Below, piece after piece: positions 1 through 7,420 of a stretch of DNA of 19,257 nucleotides. Each line of letters begins with the position of its first letter. Position 1 is the stretch's first letter. The stretch covers positions 1 through 19,257 of the forward strand of contig DIYG01000152.1 in the NCBI GenBank assembly GCA_002428935.1. The letters are read 5' to 3'. The notes under the pieces are model-generated. The model made no database searches, was not told the DNA's origin, and saw nothing but the letters and a program-made list of their open reading frames with translations. Position numbers and translations under genes: made by a program. This DNA comes from Halieaceae bacterium UBA6060 (GTDB lineage Bacteria > Pseudomonadota > Gammaproteobacteria > Pseudomonadales > Halieaceae).

Positions 1-337
1 TGGCTTCTCGAATCCCTAGTCGGCCCTGCGCATCAAAAAGAGGCTGCAGGCCTGTTTCTTCGAGAAGCCTCACCGCGGCGTCTTTCACGCGATACCTTCC
101 TTTGACTTCGTTGGCCCAGTAATTGGCCGCGATATCGAAAGAAAAGATCAGCGTTAAATCCGCCTGCTCCGCGAAGAGCGTGAGGGCTTTGTCTGCACGC
201 AGCGCAGGAATAGCAAACTCAAACTCTTGCTCCCCGCTCTCCACCACCTCGGCTCCCATAGAGATCAGTGGCTGTAACAAGAGACAGAGAACAAGCAGCT
301 GAGAGAGGCATGCCCAGCGATACAGGTAATGCTTCAT
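1..337 (-). CDS. TonB-dependent receptor, N-terminal STN signalling part (partial, runs off left edge)
   Basis: The frame opens at the ATG at 337 and stays open to the window edge, so only about 112 N-terminal residues are visible. They begin with a signal peptide (KHYLYRWACLSQLLVLCLLL, cut near SMGA/EVV). A secretin/TonB short N-terminal (STN) domain follows, with the pattern IPALRADKALTLFAEQADLT and later LLEETGLQPLFDAQGRLGIR. In FecA-type receptors this periplasmic domain contacts the FecR-like anti-sigma factor. The gene lies 77 bases downstream of a fecI-fecR pair on the same strand, which is the standard order for cell-surface signalling cassettes. No strong Shine-Dalgarno site is visible before the ATG. 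The barrel and plug domains, and so the transported substrate, lie outside the window. The family call is confident; the ligand is unknown. Confidence 0.85.
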   Translation of the reverse strand, partial: MKHYLYRWACLSQLLVLCLLLQPLISMGAEVVESGEQEFEFAIPALRADKALTLFAEQADLTLIFSFDIAANYWANEVKGRYRVKDAAVRLLEETGLQPLFDAQGRLGIREA

Positions 338-414
338 ACAAACAGAACGCTCACAGGCAGTGGACGAGTTAGCGTGAATTATCCGCAGTTGCTTTAGGTG
401 AAGCTTTTGTGAAG

Positions 415-1449
415 CTATCGTCGGCTGATGAGAATCTGCTCCCCATCAAGCCGTTGATAGGCGATGCCAAAGTTTGCGGCCAAGGTCTCCAGCAAACCAT
501 CGACATCCCCAGGTCTAAAAACCCCCGCTACGGAAATGCCCTTGGCGCTTTCATCGAGAAAGACAAAGCGGGCCGATGTATATCGACTGATGTCCGTTAG
601 GGCTTCTTCGAGGGACTCGCCGCGAAACACCAGCTTTCCCGCTCGCCAGGACAGCCTTGCCTCAAGAGAATCGCCGTCGAGTTCGCTGACCTGGTTTTGT
701 TGGGTTCCAAATACACCTTCCTGGCCCACCGTGAGACGGTCACCACCAACTATCAGCGTGGGTGTTTCAAGTTCTTCTTTCGTTCCGTCAAGCAAAGATC
801 CATCAACGGTCTTTACTCGAACCGATCCCTCGGTAACCACGACTTCCGTAACACCAGCCTCGGCCAGATAGACTGCGAAGCTTGTGCCCACGGCTTGAAC
901 CAGCTGTGCACCGGCAACCACGCTAAAGGGCCGATAGGCATCGGAAGCGACATCGAAAAATGCTTCACCGCGATCGAGCACGGCTAACCTTCCACTCTCG
1001 CTGAAGAGAACCCGAAGGCGAGTATCCGTATTCAGCGCGACCTCGGAGCCGTCGGCAAGCTTCACAATAGACTGCTCACCCACGTGGGTCTCGTAGGCAA
1101 TCAGTGGGGAGTGCGGGGCGGACGGTGACGGCTTAAAGACACCTCCCGCGAAAAATGCCAGACCAATGCAAACGGCAAACACGATACCTGCGGCCATCGC
1201 ATAGGCAACGGACGAGTTTCTAGCCACCACCGGCGGAAGCTCTCTGTCATCGGCAAGCTTTGAAAGCAAATCCAGTCGATCACTGAGCCCGGCAATGTCT
1301 AGAAATACGGCGGTCGCTTCAGGTGTCTCAAGAAACCGACCCAGGTCGGCCTTCTCCTGTGCATTCAGACCACGATCAAGCTTCGCGATCCAAATGCTGG
1401 CTTCATCGACCAGTTCCTCTGAATAGGTAGGGTGTGCATGCTTATTCAT
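415..1449 (-). CDS. FecR-family anti-sigma factor
   Basis: A 344-residue inner-membrane regulator that should hold the adjacent ECF sigma factor inactive, or prime it, until the TonB receptor signals. Residues 9-50 (YSEELVDEASIWIAKLDRGL onward) match the cytoplasmic DUF4880-type N-terminus. Residues 80-104 form the single membrane span. Residues 120-212 are the FecR domain (THVGEQSIVKLADGSEVALN, then RGEAFFDVASD and VGTSFAVY). Residues 270-344 form a C-terminal STN-like/DUF4974 domain (LVFRGESLEEALTDISRYTS). Its ATG overlaps the sigma-factor stop by four bases (1446-1449), so translation is probably coupled. The TonB receptor follows at 337. The large plus-strand open frames here are antisense shadows. 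Confidence 0.92.
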   Translation of the reverse strand: MNKHAHPTYSEELVDEASIWIAKLDRGLNAQEKADLGRFLETPEATAVFLDIAGLSDRLDLLSKLADDRELPPVVARNSSVAYAMAAGIVFAVCIGLAFFAGGVFKPSPSAPHSPLIAYETHVGEQSIVKLADGSEVALNTDTRLRVLFSESGRLAVLDRGEAFFDVASDAYRPFSVVAGAQLVQAVGTSFAVYLAEAGVTEVVVTEGSVRVKTVDGSLLDGTKEELETPTLIVGGDRLTVGQEGVFGTQQNQVSELDGDSLEARLSWRAGKLVFRGESLEEALTDISRYTSARFVFLDESAKGISVAGVFRPGDVDGLLETLAANFGIAYQRLDGEQILISRR

Positions 1450-2027
1450 CGCTTTCGCCTCTTCGCCCGCTCCTCACCCAGGCTCGTTACTCGACCGGCG
1501 TCAGGGCTACGGGCCTCTCCCGCGCGGAGCGTCAGGTAGGTTTCCTTGAACCCGCGGGCGACATGCTTTTCTACGGTGCTCTCGGAAATCCCCAGAGAGG
1601 CCGCGATCTCCCGCTGGGAGAATCCATACACTTTTCGGAGAACGAAGACTCGCTTACAGGCCTCCGGGAGTTTGTCCACGGCGCTGCAAAAGCTGCCAAA
1701 CTCTTGCCTGGAGGTCACCGCTCGGTAAGTGGAGTCTTCTTCGCTCTGCTCGATGACCGCAGCCAGGGCTTCCACGTTGTCATGGCCATCGGCCAATCTA
1801 GATTCGGCGCGTTTAACGTGATCCAGGGCCAGATTTCGCGCCGTGCGATAGATAAACGACTCGGGGTTTTTTATTTCGTCTACGCTCTGCACATCACGAA
1901 TCCGCAGAAACGTGTCCTGCACAACGTCTTCAAGGTCTCGCTGGGGGACGATACCCGCCACAGAGCGAGCAATCTTCGCCCTCATGGTAAGAAACGTGCT
2001 TACAAGATTGTTCTTTTGGCTGTTCAT
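1446..2027 (-). CDS. ECF RNA polymerase sigma factor, FecI type
   Basis: A 193-residue sigma-70 family ECF factor. Region 2 lies at about residues 10-75, including DLEDVVQDTFLRIRDVQ and the helix ESFIYRTARNLALDHVKR. Region 4 lies at about 120-165, with the helix-turn-helix YGFSQREIAASLGISESTVE. Length and domain order are normal for FecI-like factors. It heads a minus-strand cassette with the overlapping fecR gene and a TonB receptor, so it most likely drives transcription of that receptor in response to an extracellular ligand. Cysteines at 114 and 124 fall in or near region 4, with no evident redox role. A second in-frame ATG at 1985 (MRAKIARSVAG) is a possible shorter start; neither start has a strong ribosome-binding site. 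Confidence 0.93.
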   Translation of the reverse strand: MNSQKNNLVSTFLTMRAKIARSVAGIVPQRDLEDVVQDTFLRIRDVQSVDEIKNPESFIYRTARNLALDHVKRAESRLADGHDNVEALAAVIEQSEEDSTYRAVTSRQEFGSFCSAVDKLPEACKRVFVLRKVYGFSQREIAASLGISESTVEKHVARGFKETYLTLRAGEARSPDAGRVTSLGEERAKRRKR

Positions 2028-2073
2028 GCATCCAGCCCAGCGCGGGCACTAACACGCTGTATAGACGACTCAG

Positions 2074-2098
2074 CAAAGAAAATCCCCTATCGCGGGAT
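2074..2098 (-). terminator. Possible weak rho-independent terminator after the metalloprotease pair
   Basis: Read on the minus strand, ATCCC and GGGAT form a 5-bp stem around a 7-base loop, directly followed by TTTCTTTG. It lies about 40 bases past the stop codon at 2138 and upstream of the sigma-factor start at 2027. The stem is short and the T-tract is interrupted, so the call is tentative. Confidence 0.35.
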
Positions 2099-2137
2099 CA
2101 ACTGCTAAAAAACACCCCGATAAAGAGCCCCGAAGTG

Positions 2138-2671
2138 CTAAAAGCGCTCCTCGAGTTCCTCAAGATAACTGGCATCACCGTCGGAGGAGCTTACGGACAC
2201 CAGGGTATTCACCGCTGTGCGAGCTGGCATGTCGCAGGAAGCGAGGAACGAAGACAGGTTTGGGTTTCGAACGGCGCGGGGTTTCCACACGAGCATGGCT
2301 TGCTCTTGCGATGAAAGGCTCACGGTAAGGGTTTCACTGGCAACCAGCCTACCGCCGATAACCTCTCTTAAGCGGCAGGTAATAGCACTGGAGTCTTCGG
2401 CATCTTCCAGCGCCGATACAATAAGCGCGCCGCCCCAAAATCGCTGCTGGGCCCCGTCATCATCCGAGGCCTGGCTTTGTCGATCCATGGGGCAGATAAA
2501 AAAGAATCGCTTGTCGTCCGCCGGGTTGATCAGCCCATTGAGCCGCCATTCAAGTTGCCGCGCCTGGCCTGGAAGTACCGCGTTGCAGGACGACCCCGGT
2601 GTGACAGTGACATCGGCGAATGCGTGAGCGGTGACCAGGAGACACAGTCCCAATCCGATAAGTGCTTTCAT
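2138..2671 (-). CDS. Secreted four-cysteine protein, paralogue of the metalloprotease C-terminal domain
   Basis: A 177-residue protein with a signal peptide (MKALIGLGLCLLVTAHAFA/D). I do not recognise a named family. The mature part lines up with residues 395-545 of the neighbouring metalloprotease. Both have PGSxC at the start, an EWR motif, a CP(L/M)xR motif, an acidic DDD stretch, a CxL...IGG motif and a final SC. The four cysteines are C29, C60, C99 and C146 here and C405, C441, C479 and C528 in the protease, so the spacings are similar (31/39/47 versus 36/38/49). The start ATG overlaps the protease stop as ATGA (2668-2671), with AGGAG about eight bases upstream. This indicates coupled translation and a linked role, perhaps as a partner, inhibitor or substrate-binding copy. 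That role is inference. Confidence 0.8.
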   Translation of the reverse strand: MKALIGLGLCLLVTAHAFADVTVTPGSSCNAVLPGQARQLEWRLNGLINPADDKRFFFICPMDRQSQASDDDGAQQRFWGGALIVSALEDAEDSSAITCRLREVIGGRLVASETLTVSLSSQEQAMLVWKPRAVRNPNLSSFLASCDMPARTAVNTLVSVSSSDGDASYLEELEERF

Positions 2672-4320
2672 GGCCTGGGCTCCTGCGTGGTCACAGTAGT
2701 AGAGAGCTGATGAATATAGGACACGGGCGGAACCCTGCAGCTGACCGTGTAGGTGCTCAACTCACGGTCCTGGGGCGTAACTCGCGGGAAAACGATCGTA
2801 TAGGGTTCGTCGGGTTCCGTACCGAGCACGACCGAGGTAGAGAATTCGTAGGCGATGTCGCCGCCAATGTTCTCCGTTAGGGAACAGTCATAGGGCACCC
2901 CAGGTTCAATGGTATCGCCCAGGGTGACGCTGACAAAAAACGATTCCCGCGCCAAGGAGTCATCATCCAGGTCCTCTTCCAGGCGGCGTTTCAAAGGGCA
3001 TACCAACTCGACGGTTTCTCCAGCATCGGTGTTGCTGGTGCCACGGTGGACAATACCCATCTCTCGCCATTCGACGCTGTTATCCCCCTGAGGGAAACGC
3101 GGCTTACAGATGGATCCCGGCATAACGTGGCTGTGAGCACCCTGCGCAAAGGGATCCCCAAGAAGAGTCGTGACGGGCGCAACGAGGCGCACCAGGCGGG
3201 CTACGTCCGAAGGCTCGTCTCCGTCCTCTGGAACACCACAGGCTTCATCAGAACCCAACCCACAATCGATTATCTCGGGATTTGAATAGTAGGGATCGAT
3301 AAACGGCGCGTAACTCATGATCGTGCCGTACAAACCAGACCGATGCCCGTAGGCAAACGGAAACACCACCAGGCTCTCGTCCTCGACATTCTCCCGGTCA
3401 TGGGCAGCGCCCAGATTGTGTCCGACCTCATGGGCAAATACGTCTATGGGGCAATTCACGTCGGTGACGGAATACAGCCAGGGGTCGATGAAGATTTGCC
3501 CATCTTCCTGATACAAACCGTAGTTGGCGATACCGCAAAACTCCTCGTCTTCTTGCGTGTCGACGAAAACGGCGGCTACGTCAGCGCCGAAGGCCATGGG
3601 CAGAGGTAGGTCAAACTCTGCCTCGCCAAAATAAGCTCGCTCCAGAATTTCTCCCAGGGTGCCACGCATGTCGGGCACAACCTCTTCAGCGAGGATGCGC
3701 AACTGGATCGGCGCTTTGCTGGTGAAGAACGCATCGTTGGCGAACAACACCGATAGATCAATGTAGGCCGGATCCACCTCTGGTTCACGAATGATCAGCA
3801 CATCCAGCACAACAGGACTCAGGTTGGAGGGGTCGGCCTGGGGAGCCACTGCGCGGGCTTGCAACTCTTTAAGAGCCACGGGCAGTCCCTGGAAGGTATG
3901 CATTGGTTCATCCGCGTGCCGACGTTCTTCCGTTTCCAAAGCCACGCTAAGATCATTAATATTGCCGCTGACCTGATAGTTCTGGCCTTCATGGCTTACC
4001 CGCCCGCGCCAAACGCCATCGCGGTCGCTAACCAACAACAAGCGGGTGCCCCCAATGCCCCCTCGCAGCAAACGATTGCCCGAGGGGCTTAGGTCAAGAC
4101 TGTCGATACGAAGCTTCAGGACCTGTCCATCTATGGAGAGAAAAACCGCATCTCCCTCACGGAGCATTTGCCCACCTGCACCCGCAGCAAGGATGGTCGA
4201 GCCTGCAGCGACGCGACTGAACAGCTCTCTGGGCTGCGCCGCAGCCCAGGATGGCATAAGGATTACAAGCGTTAGAACGGAGATAAAAAGTCGCGGATAC
4301 ATCGGCAGCGGCTTCAACAT
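2668..4320 (-). CDS. Secreted zinc metalloprotease (reprolysin-like, HExxHxxGxxH)
   Basis: A 550-residue exported protease. A signal peptide (about residues 1-28, ending SWAAA) is followed by a propeptide-like region to about 160 and a catalytic domain at about 170-385. The zinc site HEVGHNLGAAHD supplies H297, E298 (catalytic), H301 and H307. A downstream Met-turn (TIMSYA, M335) places it among the metzincins, M12B/reprolysin-like. A C-terminal domain at about 395-545 has four cysteines and is related to the product of the next gene, whose ATG overlaps this stop. Cysteines near the active site (C262, C290, C353, C361) suggest disulfides typical of extracellular enzymes. An alternative start at 4302 (MYPRLFISVL) would still leave a good signal peptide, and neither start has a clear ribosome-binding site. 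The substrate is unknown. Confidence 0.87.
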   Translation of the reverse strand: MLKPLPMYPRLFISVLTLVILMPSWAAAQPRELFSRVAAGSTILAAGAGGQMLREGDAVFLSIDGQVLKLRIDSLDLSPSGNRLLRGGIGGTRLLLVSDRDGVWRGRVSHEGQNYQVSGNINDLSVALETEERRHADEPMHTFQGLPVALKELQARAVAPQADPSNLSPVVLDVLIIREPEVDPAYIDLSVLFANDAFFTSKAPIQLRILAEEVVPDMRGTLGEILERAYFGEAEFDLPLPMAFGADVAAVFVDTQEDEEFCGIANYGLYQEDGQIFIDPWLYSVTDVNCPIDVFAHEVGHNLGAAHDRENVEDESLVVFPFAYGHRSGLYGTIMSYAPFIDPYYSNPEIIDCGLGSDEACGVPEDGDEPSDVARLVRLVAPVTTLLGDPFAQGAHSHVMPGSICKPRFPQGDNSVEWREMGIVHRGTSNTDAGETVELVCPLKRRLEEDLDDDSLARESFFVSVTLGDTIEPGVPYDCSLTENIGGDIAYEFSTSVVLGTEPDEPYTIVFPRVTPQDRELSTYTVSCRVPPVSYIHQLSTTVTTQEPRP

Positions 4321-4386
4321 TCGGTGAGAGGCAAGTAGAGCACTGTCGCCAACAACAATATATGTTTTAGATCAAAATTTAACAGA

Positions 4387-4415
4387 TTTGTCATAAGCAA
4401 TGCTTTGCCATAAAC
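4387..4415. repeat. Direct repeat pair in the divergent promoter region
   Basis: TTTGTCATAAGC (4387-4398) and TTTGCCATAAAC (4404-4415) match at 10 of 12 positions, with starts 17 bases apart. They lie in the AT-rich stretch between the divergently transcribed metalloprotease and methyltransferase genes, so they could be a regulator binding site. No known consensus is recognised. Confidence 0.35.
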
Positions 4416-4463
4416 GCTGTTTCGACAAGTGGGTAAAAAACCGATGCTGTCGTTTTTAGCTGG

Positions 4464-4478
4464 CAATGCGATACTAAT
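4464..4478 (+). promoter_or_regulatory. Possible extended -10 promoter for the methyltransferase gene
   Basis: The hexamer GATACT (4470-4475) is preceded by TGC, resembling an extended -10 element, and lies about 60 bases before the chosen ATG at 4537. No good -35 hexamer stands at the right distance. The call is weak. Confidence 0.25.
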
Positions 4479-4536
4479 TGCACAGCGCACGGTTTCTCCC
4501 GAGCTCAGCAAACCTCACACGAAAACGGATCATGAA

Positions 4537-5301
4537 ATGAAAAATGCCTTGCTCACCATGGCCCTGTCCACGGCGATTATCTGCGTCTCGCAAGCTACCG
4601 CGCAAGACAATGGAACGACGAAACAAAAAATAGCCGATGCCCTGGAACTGGACTATCGCAGCGACGCTGATCGAGCCCGAGACCGGAATCGTCGACCAGC
4701 CCGGGCCCTGGAGTTCATCGGTTTGAAAGACGACATGCGGGTCTTCGAGTTTGGCCCGGGAGACGGTTGGTATACGAAGATACTGGCACCAGTTCTGAAA
4801 GACACCGGTCAACTCAGTATCGGCTACCCCGAAAGCTGGCTAGGGGACCTCGATGAGCTTTTCGAGACCCCAGAAATGGCTGAGGTACGGCGGGTCAATC
4901 TCGATATGTCCTGGAACCGGGAGCTCCTCGCCTTTGATTTCAATGGTATTGATTTCGCGACGGAAGACCTGGATCTGTTCCTGAATATCCGCGAATACCA
5001 TAATCTTCACGGTGAAGAGCGCGGAGAGTTCAACGCGGCAGTGTTTCAGGCCCTGAAGCCCGGCGGCACCTATGTCGTGATCGATCACACGCGCAGACAC
5101 ATGCAGGGAGACAACCCGGAGAACTGGCGTCGCGAAGACCCTGTCACCGTACTCCTCGAGATTCAGCAGGCGGGCTTCGAACTGGTGAAACACTCCGACA
5201 TGTTCTACCGCCCCGACGATACGCTGGAGTATGAGGTCGGACGTAAAACCGTAGCCGGCAACACGGACCGGTTTTTCTTTGTGTTCAAGAAGCCCGAGTA
5301 A
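4537..5301 (+). CDS. Exported class I SAM-dependent methyltransferase-like protein
   Basis: From the ATG at 4537 the product is 254 residues: a signal peptide (KNALLTMALSTAIICVSQAT, ending ATA/QD) followed by a Rossmann-type methyltransferase fold. The SAM-binding motif I is VFEFGPGDGWYT (about residues 69-80), and the later strand reads LKPGGTYVVIDHT. It resembles the predicted-methyltransferase group COG4798, many members of which also carry signal peptides. The longer open frame from 4429 adds 36 residues ahead of the signal peptide and is unlikely to be used. Export is odd for an enzyme needing SAM, which is cytoplasmic, so the protein may act on a different cofactor or be catalytically divergent. 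A small membrane-protein gene follows after 20 bases on the same strand. Confidence 0.83.
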   Translation: MKNALLTMALSTAIICVSQATAQDNGTTKQKIADALELDYRSDADRARDRNRRPARALEFIGLKDDMRVFEFGPGDGWYTKILAPVLKDTGQLSIGYPESWLGDLDELFETPEMAEVRRVNLDMSWNRELLAFDFNGIDFATEDLDLFLNIREYHNLHGEERGEFNAAVFQALKPGGTYVVIDHTRRHMQGDNPENWRREDPVTVLLEIQQAGFELVKHSDMFYRPDDTLEYEVGRKTVAGNTDRFFFVFKKPE

Positions 5302-5321
5302 CCTGGAAAGCGGAACCAAGG

Positions 5322-5591
5322 ATGGACGAAACAGCAGATAACGGCGGTGTTCTACAATCCATTGGCGAGGCCGTGGGTGGATTTCTCGCGGGGATCCCAC
5401 CGGCGATCAACGCCTTCTTTTCGGGGCTCGGCGAAGGTGCGGGCGTAGCCGGCCCCTTCGATTGGATCGCCTTGATTCTCGGGCTTGCTTTGCTGTTATC
5501 GGTTATACGGGGTCTGAAACGCGGACGCATCGTCGGCCCCGTCATTCGCGGTTTTATCGGAGTGGCACTCATGGGTTGGGCGGTGACCTGA
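5322..5591 (+). CDS. Small glycine-rich membrane protein, function unknown
   Basis: An 89-residue protein whose ATG is preceded by CCAAGG. It starts 20 bases after the methyltransferase stop, so the two genes probably share a transcript. Residues 1-42 are Gly/Ala-rich and weakly amphipathic (IGEAVGGFLAGIPPAINAFF). Two predicted membrane helices follow, at about 45-64 (FDWIALILGLALLLSVIRGL) and 70-88 (IVGPVIRGFIGVALMGWAV), joined by a basic turn (KRGR). The positive-inside rule would place that turn in the cytoplasm with both ends outside. I recognise no family. Coding is supported by its position, its tidy helix pattern and the ribosome-binding-like sequence. Confidence 0.6.
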   Translation: MDETADNGGVLQSIGEAVGGFLAGIPPAINAFFSGLGEGAGVAGPFDWIALILGLALLLSVIRGLKRGRIVGPVIRGFIGVALMGWAVT

Positions 5592-5690
5592 GGTCGCCAG
5601 CTTTCCCCAAACGAAGCTTGCTGAAGCCTGCTAAAAGACGCGCCCTGCGAAAAACGAACCCCGCGAAAGACAGGACGGCCCGCAAATCAC

Positions 5691-6389
5691 TCAATCGCGA
5701 TTGTAGTTGAAGTTCTCCACCAGCAACTGCAAACCCTTGGACTCAGCCGTAAGAGTCATCTGGCGCACGTAACTCGGACCTTCGGGAAGCACATCGTGGG
5801 TCATTTGCAGATACACGGGGTCCATCTCAAAACTGGTAAAGACCTCGGCTCCAAGAATCTGATGGCTCTCCTTATTGACCTGCACCGCCATACGATCTCC
5901 CTGCTGAATCACATTGCGCGCATTCAGCTCCGATATATCGGCACTCTGGTTCAAACCATAGGCCGCTTTACCGAGAAACCCAGCGAGACTTTCCGGGTCA
6001 GCGAGGCTGTATCGCATCAGCAGTGCTTTCACTGATTCACCCCAGGCCTGGGCCTCCGCCATCTTCTTCGCCTGGATACGACCGGCGATGCGTTTCTTCT
6101 CTTTGGGCTTTGTCTCGCTCAACACGGTCCGCTGAAGCTGGCCTCGGGCGTCATAACGGACCAGTTCCAAGCGGGTGGAAGTTATCTCGCCGTCCTTTCG
6201 AACCTCCGTGCGCTGATTCCAGGTAAAAGCCTTGATGGCTTGCATGTTCTGCCCTCGTGCCGCGCTGATCCGTTGCACGAGCTGCTGCAGGTTTTCACTA
6301 CCGTTTGGCACCTGACCATGAACGGAAACGGTTAACATCAGAGCGCTGACCATGCCAGCAAAAACAAAACCTGTCATTTTACGATTCAT
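5691..6389 (-). CDS. Periplasmic protein of unknown function, last gene of the envelope operon
   Basis: A 232-residue exported protein. The signal peptide (MNRKMTGFVFAGMVSALMLT, cut near VHG/QVP) is followed by a mixed alpha/beta region with no cysteine and no recognisable catalytic motif. The segment MQAIKAFTWNQRTEVRKDGE, then RLELVRYDARGQLQRTVLSE, reads like the antiparallel strands of a LolA/DUF2092-like lipid-binding fold. That resemblance is by eye only. A lysine-rich helix (KPKEKKRIAGRIQAKKMAEA) lies in the middle. The gene begins 32 bases after the DUF6515-like gene on the same strand and is likely the end of that operon. The ribosome-binding site is weak. It converges with the plus-strand membrane-protein gene. 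Confidence 0.75.
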   Translation of the reverse strand: MNRKMTGFVFAGMVSALMLTVSVHGQVPNGSENLQQLVQRISAARGQNMQAIKAFTWNQRTEVRKDGEITSTRLELVRYDARGQLQRTVLSETKPKEKKRIAGRIQAKKMAEAQAWGESVKALLMRYSLADPESLAGFLGKAAYGLNQSADISELNARNVIQQGDRMAVQVNKESHQILGAEVFTSFEMDPVYLQMTHDVLPEGPSYVRQMTLTAESKGLQLLVENFNYNRD

Positions 6390-6421
6390 AAATCACCACT
6401 ATTGAGTTCTGTACCCGGAAC

Positions 6422-7420
6422 CTAGGCCGTGGACGGATCCTCCACCACCATGTAGATGGTCTCGCCATCGCTGGCAAAAGGCTTGTAGTAGGTGCCGTCG
6501 TACACGTAATAGCGTTTACCGTCGATCTGTTGCTCTTGCGCTTCATCCGGCAGGTAAGGAACGGTAGCCCCCGGGGGCGGAGCCACCACCTCGTAGTTGT
6601 AGTCTTCCTCGGTCATTTCCACCTCGGCCAGAGCAGCCTCAGCCTCTGCCGTTGAAGAGTCCGGCATCTCCGCAGCGGTTTGTTCCGGCGTTGCTTCGGT
6701 AGTTGACGCCGTGGTCGTCTCCCCCGACGTGCCAGGTTGAGACGCTTGTGGCGGCGGGGGTGGCTGCTGCGCCGGGGCGTCGGTGGCCACGTAGTAGGCA
6801 CCGTTCACGTAGTAGTAGGGTGTAGAGCCAACGTAAACCACCGTCGTATGGGCCGGTACGGCGTAGACCACGGCTCCCGGGGGTGGCGCGGTTACCACAT
6901 AGCCCGTTCCGGATTGGGCGTAGTAAACGCCGTTGTAGTAATAGTAGGTCGTTTGCTGGACCTGGGTTGTTGTCGACTGCTGCGGTTTGGACGAGTAATA
7001 GGCACCCAGTTTTATAAGGCCGGTCACGGTACGCCAGCGATAGTAATCTCGCCGGGCGTCTTCCCAGGCGTGGTATCGACCATACCGGTGGGCACCGTGA
7101 CGGGCGCCATGGTGATAACCCCGGGCATATCCATGGCGCGCCCCCGCGCGATAACCGGCGCGAGCGGCCTGACGATTACTGGGGTGAACGGTCACGTGAT
7201 TTACGTTGGGATTTACCGTGGCGCGAGTCGTGCTTGCAGAGGCCGATGACGTTGTTGCGGCACTCGTTGCACCAGGACCGGAGCGACTATTTGAAGACAC
7301 GGCCGCTGGCTCTTTTTTGCTGCCATGGCGGACGCTGCCCCCACCGGCAGCGATGGTTTGGCATGCCAGGGCCACACTTGCGAAAAAGAGCAAACCGCGA
7401 GCAAAAGAGGTCTTATGCAT
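6422..7420 (-). CDS. DUF6515-like exported Tyr/Pro/His-rich repeat protein
   Basis: A 332-residue protein with a signal peptide (ending CQTIAA/GGG), a Ser/Thr/Ala-rich linker, then a His/Arg/Gly/Tyr-rich stretch (RAGYRAGARHGYARGYHHGA, about 88-120). Two copies of a YY-NG-YY / APPPGA module follow. The first is at about 155-215 (YYYYNGVYYAQSGTGYVVTA, APPPGAVVYAVP, YYYVNGAYYVATDAP). The second is at about 275-330 (VVAPPPGATVPYLPDE, RYYVYDGTYYKP, YMVVEDP). A Pro-rich and Glu/Thr-rich spacer separates them. This is the DUF6515 pattern of envelope proteins with unknown function. The start overlaps the upstream DUF2092 stop as TAATG, with AGGAGG ten bases before the ATG, indicating coupling. The composition is unusual and could suit a surface or wall-associated role. 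Confidence 0.82.
   Translation of the reverse strand: MHKTSFARGLLFFASVALACQTIAAGGGSVRHGSKKEPAAVSSNSRSGPGATSAATTSSASASTTRATVNPNVNHVTVHPSNRQAARAGYRAGARHGYARGYHHGARHGAHRYGRYHAWEDARRDYYRWRTVTGLIKLGAYYSSKPQQSTTTQVQQTTYYYYNGVYYAQSGTGYVVTAPPPGAVVYAVPAHTTVVYVGSTPYYYVNGAYYVATDAPAQQPPPPPQASQPGTSGETTTASTTEATPEQTAAEMPDSSTAEAEAALAEVEMTEEDYNYEVVAPPPGATVPYLPDEAQEQQIDGKRYYVYDGTYYKPFASDGETIYMVVEDPSTA

Noticed and set aside
1434..2108. Plus-strand open frame of 224 codons opposite the sigma-factor gene
   Set aside because: It is the antisense shadow of a clear ECF sigma factor and shows no family motif or ribosome-binding site.
4840..5400. Minus-strand open frame of 186 codons opposite the methyltransferase gene
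   Set aside because: The plus strand carries a signal peptide and SAM motif; the minus-strand translation has none and would overlap the next gene too.
5692..5703. Perfect 12-bp palindrome CAATCGCGATTG
   Set aside because: It lies in the last codons and stop of the orphan periplasmic gene and lacks a loop or T-tract; coding constraint or chance explains it.
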